The position numbers and the translations under genes were made by a program. Below are positions 61,682 to 64,000 of a stretch of DNA of 64,000 nucleotides, one piece after another (the stretch's first letter is position 1; every line of letters begins with the position of its first letter). The notes under the pieces are model-generated. The model saw only the letters and a list, made by a program, of their open reading frames with translations. It searched no databases and had not been told where the DNA came from. The DNA comes from Bacillota bacterium (GTDB taxonomy: Bacteria; Bacillota_A; Clostridia; Lachnospirales; Lachnospiraceae), in the NCBI GenBank assembly GCA_023407175.1, contig JAEYMU010000014.1, positions 124,001 through 188,000 on the forward strand, given 5' to 3'.

Positions 61682-63072
61682 GTTTAAGTACCAAGCTTCG
61701 GAGAATGATTATCAGCATGCTTCTTCCACTCTTGCTTATGGTGCTGCTTGCACTGCTGATCCTTGGCTACTACGAGATGCAGTATGCGCAGATTACCCGG
61801 AATGTGAATATCAGTAGCAAATTCAATTTAGATTTTAAGGAAACCATTGATTTAAAAATGTACTATTATGCAGTAGGCAGTAAACAGCAGACGACCTTGC
61901 CGATATCGGATGTTGAGGATGCAATCAAGCTGGCGGAATCCTTAAAAGAGTCAACCATCCGTAAGGAAAGCAGAAGGACCCTTCAGAATATCCTGGATTA
62001 TTGCAGTAACCTTGAGAAGAAAATGTATATGATATCAGAGACAAGGGATTATGACAGCCGGATGCAGCAGCTGGATATCAATATCTATGTGCTTACAAAG
62101 CTGATACAGGGGAAAATGATTGATTATATCTACTATGAGGTAGGCTATATGTCATCCCTGGAACAGAAAATGACACAGGACATCCAGAGCATCATGATTT
62201 TGGCTCTGGTTATCGGCTGCGGGACCGTAGTCACCCTTCTGATCTACGGACTGCGTTTCTCCAAGAGTATTGCCAATCCCGTCCAGGATATGTGCAATAA
62301 TGTGAACCGTGTCGGCGGAGGGGAATTTATTATTCCGCAGATTGAAACAAACTACAGTGAGCTGTCCCAGTTGAATTCGGGAATCCAGCAGATGGCAAGA
62401 AGAATCAGCTTGTTGCTGGAAAGTGTAAAGGAGGAGGAAAAGCTGCAGCATAAAATGCAGCTGCAGCTGTTACAGGCCCAGATTAATCCGCATTTTCTGT
62501 ACAATACGCTGGATACGATCATGTGGCTGGTGGAATCGGAGCAGCATGCCCAGGCGGTGACGATGATATCCAATCTGTCCGTATTCTTCCGGACCATCCT
62601 TTCCAAGGGGAATGACATGATCAGCCTGGAAGAAGAAATCATGCATACAAGAAGCTATCTGGATATCCAGCAGGTCAGGTATCAGGATATCCTGGAATAT
62701 CACATAACACTGCCGGAGCAGCTTCGGGGAGTCAGGATTCCGAAGCTGACCCTGCAGCCCTTGGCGGAGAATGCACTCTACCATGGAGTAAAGGAAAAAA
62801 GGGGTAAAAGCAGAATTGATATTGTGTGTATCCAGGAACAGGAGGATATTATTCTCACTGTAGGGGATAATGGTGTGGGGATGAGGCCGGAGAAGCTGAA
62901 TGCCATCAGAGATTCCCTGGAGCATTCGGAGCGGGTCGGCTTCGGACTCTCTGCGGTGCATGAGCGCATCAGGCTTTATTTTGGGGAAAATTACGGAATA
63001 GAAGTCGATTCTGCCTATGGCAGCGGAACGACTGTAAAGGTGCGGCTACCCAAAAAATTTGAACAACTGTAA
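61648..63072 (+). CDS. YesM-type sensor histidine kinase
   Basis: 474 residues. Two membrane helices (about 20-42 and 180-203) flank an external sensing domain of ~135 residues, followed by HAMP (about 204-260). The phospho-acceptor His282 is in AQINPHFLYNTLDT (His_kinase family PF06580). The ATP-binding N box is LAENALYHGV, with G boxes DNGVGM and GFGLSAVHERI. GGGAGG lies 6 bp before the ATG. Partner of the response regulator encoded just upstream. Such pairs commonly sense sugars via a binding protein. Confidence 0.93.
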   Translation: MRSGKNRKSNMSLSTKLRRMIISMLLPLLLMVLLALLILGYYEMQYAQITRNVNISSKFNLDFKETIDLKMYYYAVGSKQQTTLPISDVEDAIKLAESLKESTIRKESRRTLQNILDYCSNLEKKMYMISETRDYDSRMQQLDINIYVLTKLIQGKMIDYIYYEVGYMSSLEQKMTQDIQSIMILALVIGCGTVVTLLIYGLRFSKSIANPVQDMCNNVNRVGGGEFIIPQIETNYSELSQLNSGIQQMARRISLLLESVKEEEKLQHKMQLQLLQAQINPHFLYNTLDTIMWLVESEQHAQAVTMISNLSVFFRTILSKGNDMISLEEEIMHTRSYLDIQQVRYQDILEYHITLPEQLRGVRIPKLTLQPLAENALYHGVKEKRGKSRIDIVCIQEQEDIILTVGDNGVGMRPEKLNAIRDSLEHSERVGFGLSAVHERIRLYFGENYGIEVDSAYGSGTTVKVRLPKKFEQL

Positions 63073-63210
63073 TAAAAAAAATAACCTTGCTGCAGATAAA
63101 ATAAAAAGCCGTAAATTATCAAACTCAATGAGTAAGATAATGAATGGAAGTATGATTTCATTTGTTTATAATGTAGATAGCAACAAAAAATAATACGAGG
63201 AGGATTTTTC

Positions 63211-64000
63211 ATGAAAAAAAGAGTTTTAGCAATTTTGATGACCTTATGTTTGGTTGCGACCTTTGCAGCCTGCGGTAACAAATCCGAGCCCACAGCAGGC
63301 TCCGATGATTCAACACCGGCAGCATCCACAGGGGATGATGCAGACGCCTCATCCGATGAAGGTGCGGGGGATTTAATAACCGTAGGTTTTTCACAGGTAG
63401 GTGCTGAATCCGACTGGAGAACAGCCAATACCGAATCGATGAAGTCAACTTTCAGTGAAGAAAATGGATATGAGCTTATCTTCGACGATGCTCAGCAAAA
63501 GCAGGAAAACCAGATTGCAGCAATTCGTAACTTTATCCAGCAGGAAGTTGATTACATAGTACTTGCACCTGTTACAGAGACCGGTTGGGATACTGTATTA
63601 CAGGAGGCAAAGGATGCCGGAATTCCGGTAATTATCGTTGACCGTATGGTAGATGTATCCGATGACAGCCTATATACGGCATGGGTTGGTTCCAACTTCG
63701 AGCTGGAAGGCAAGAAAGCAGCAGCCTGGCTGGATGCATACCTGACAGCAGCCGGGAAGAACAGCGAGGAAGTTAATATTGTTAATATCCAGGGAACTAT
63801 CGGTGCTTCCGCACAGATCGGCCGTACCAAGGGTATGGAAGACGCAATCGCAGCTCACAGCAACTGGAAGCTCCTTGCGCAGGCCTCCGGTGAATTTACA
63901 CAGGCCAAGGGTCAGGAAGTTATGGAATCCATGTTAAAGCAGTACGGTGATCAGATTGATGTTGTATATTGTGAGAATGATAATGAAGCCTTCGGTGCAA
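63211..64000 (+). CDS. Sugar ABC transporter substrate-binding lipoprotein (3' end outside window)
   Basis: Open from the ATG at 63211 (GAGGAGG upstream) to the window edge, 263 codons seen. Lipobox FAAC with Cys21, then an acidic Ser/Asp/Thr linker (about 24-54). The ribose/galactofuranose-type binding protein follows, with ITVGFSQVGAESDWRTANTESM, QQKQENQIAAIRNFIQQEVDYIVLAPVTETGW and IPVIIVDRMV. These match periplasmic-binding-protein-like sugar receptors such as YtfQ. TATAAT at 63167-63172 lacks a good -35, which fits an activator-dependent promoter under the YesN-type regulator. Confidence 0.9.
   Translation, partial: MKKRVLAILMTLCLVATFAACGNKSEPTAGSDDSTPAASTGDDADASSDEGAGDLITVGFSQVGAESDWRTANTESMKSTFSEENGYELIFDDAQQKQENQIAAIRNFIQQEVDYIVLAPVTETGWDTVLQEAKDAGIPVIIVDRMVDVSDDSLYTAWVGSNFELEGKKAAAWLDAYLTAAGKNSEEVNIVNIQGTIGASAQIGRTKGMEDAIAAHSNWKLLAQASGEFTQAKGQEVMESMLKQYGDQIDVVYCENDNEAFGA

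Noticed and set aside
62470..62961. 163-codon minus-strand frame opposite the YesM kinase
   Set aside because: Antisense shadow of the conserved His-kinase and ATPase region.

Overview
The window looks like chromosome of a spore-forming, plant-polysaccharide-using member of the Lachnospiraceae (Clostridium cluster XIVa, close in style to Lachnoclostridium phytofermentans). This is inferred from an intracellular cellobiose phosphorylase, an arabinose operon of the clostridial type, YesM/YesN two-component genes, Csp-type germination-like subtilases, a spore photoproduct lyase relative, moderate-to-low GC, strong GGAGG ribosome binding sites and many intergenic palindromes. No phage, conjugative element, complete insertion sequence or CRISPR array is seen.

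Layout. 1-5.1 kb: end of dusB, asd, an unknown membrane-anchored protein and cellobiose phosphorylase. 5.3-8.8 kb: a lipoprotein hydrolase, a CPBP-type membrane protease, a possible frameshifted mini-lipoprotein, a structured RNA candidate and an ECF transporter S component. 9-10.2 kb: infC-rpmI-rplT with an attenuator-like leader and an apparent AUU start for infC. 10.4-14.9 kb: a GNAT-YoaP protein and two tandem Csp-like subtilases. 15.1-19.5 kb: an envelope cluster (LiaF-like, two DUF4097 proteins, a DacA-type carboxypeptidase, YbjQ). 19.8-26.2 kb: CDF metal exporter, amidohydrolase, tRNA-Gln, a degenerate HD-GYP protein, hisC and a PucR-type regulator.

26.2-30.2 kb: an FAD oxidoreductase plus a BlaI/BlaR-like pair, bracketed by two inverted 116-bp copies of one repeat. 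30.2-35.4 kb: a possible nucleotide-hygiene and DNA-repair island (three Nudix proteins, one fused to DUF429, a nucleosidase, a spore-photoproduct-lyase relative and an SDR). It contains a strikingly regular 10-bp tandem repeat. 35.5-44.5 kb: MgtC-like protein, then a complete 2-aminoethylphosphonate regulon (GntR regulator, phnX, DMT permease, phnW and an ABC importer). GGTACC-centred palindromes sit inside the promoter spacers of phnX and phnW. 44.6-52.5 kb: AraC regulators, two lipoproteins and a paired ABC half-transporter system divergent from its AraC regulator. 52.6-57.8 kb: AraC regulator, araA, araD and an FGGY kinase. 58.2-64 kb: chemoreceptor, YesN/YesM two-component pair and a sugar-binding lipoprotein that runs off the end.

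How the genes fit together: PhnS/T/U would import 2-aminoethylphosphonate, PhnW turns it into phosphonoacetaldehyde and PhnX releases phosphate. AraA, the FGGY kinase and AraD carry L-arabinose to xylulose 5-phosphate. YesMN probably control the sugar importer beginning at the right edge. The nucleosidase upstream of the radical-SAM lyase could remove its 5'-deoxyadenosine by-product, but that is inference.
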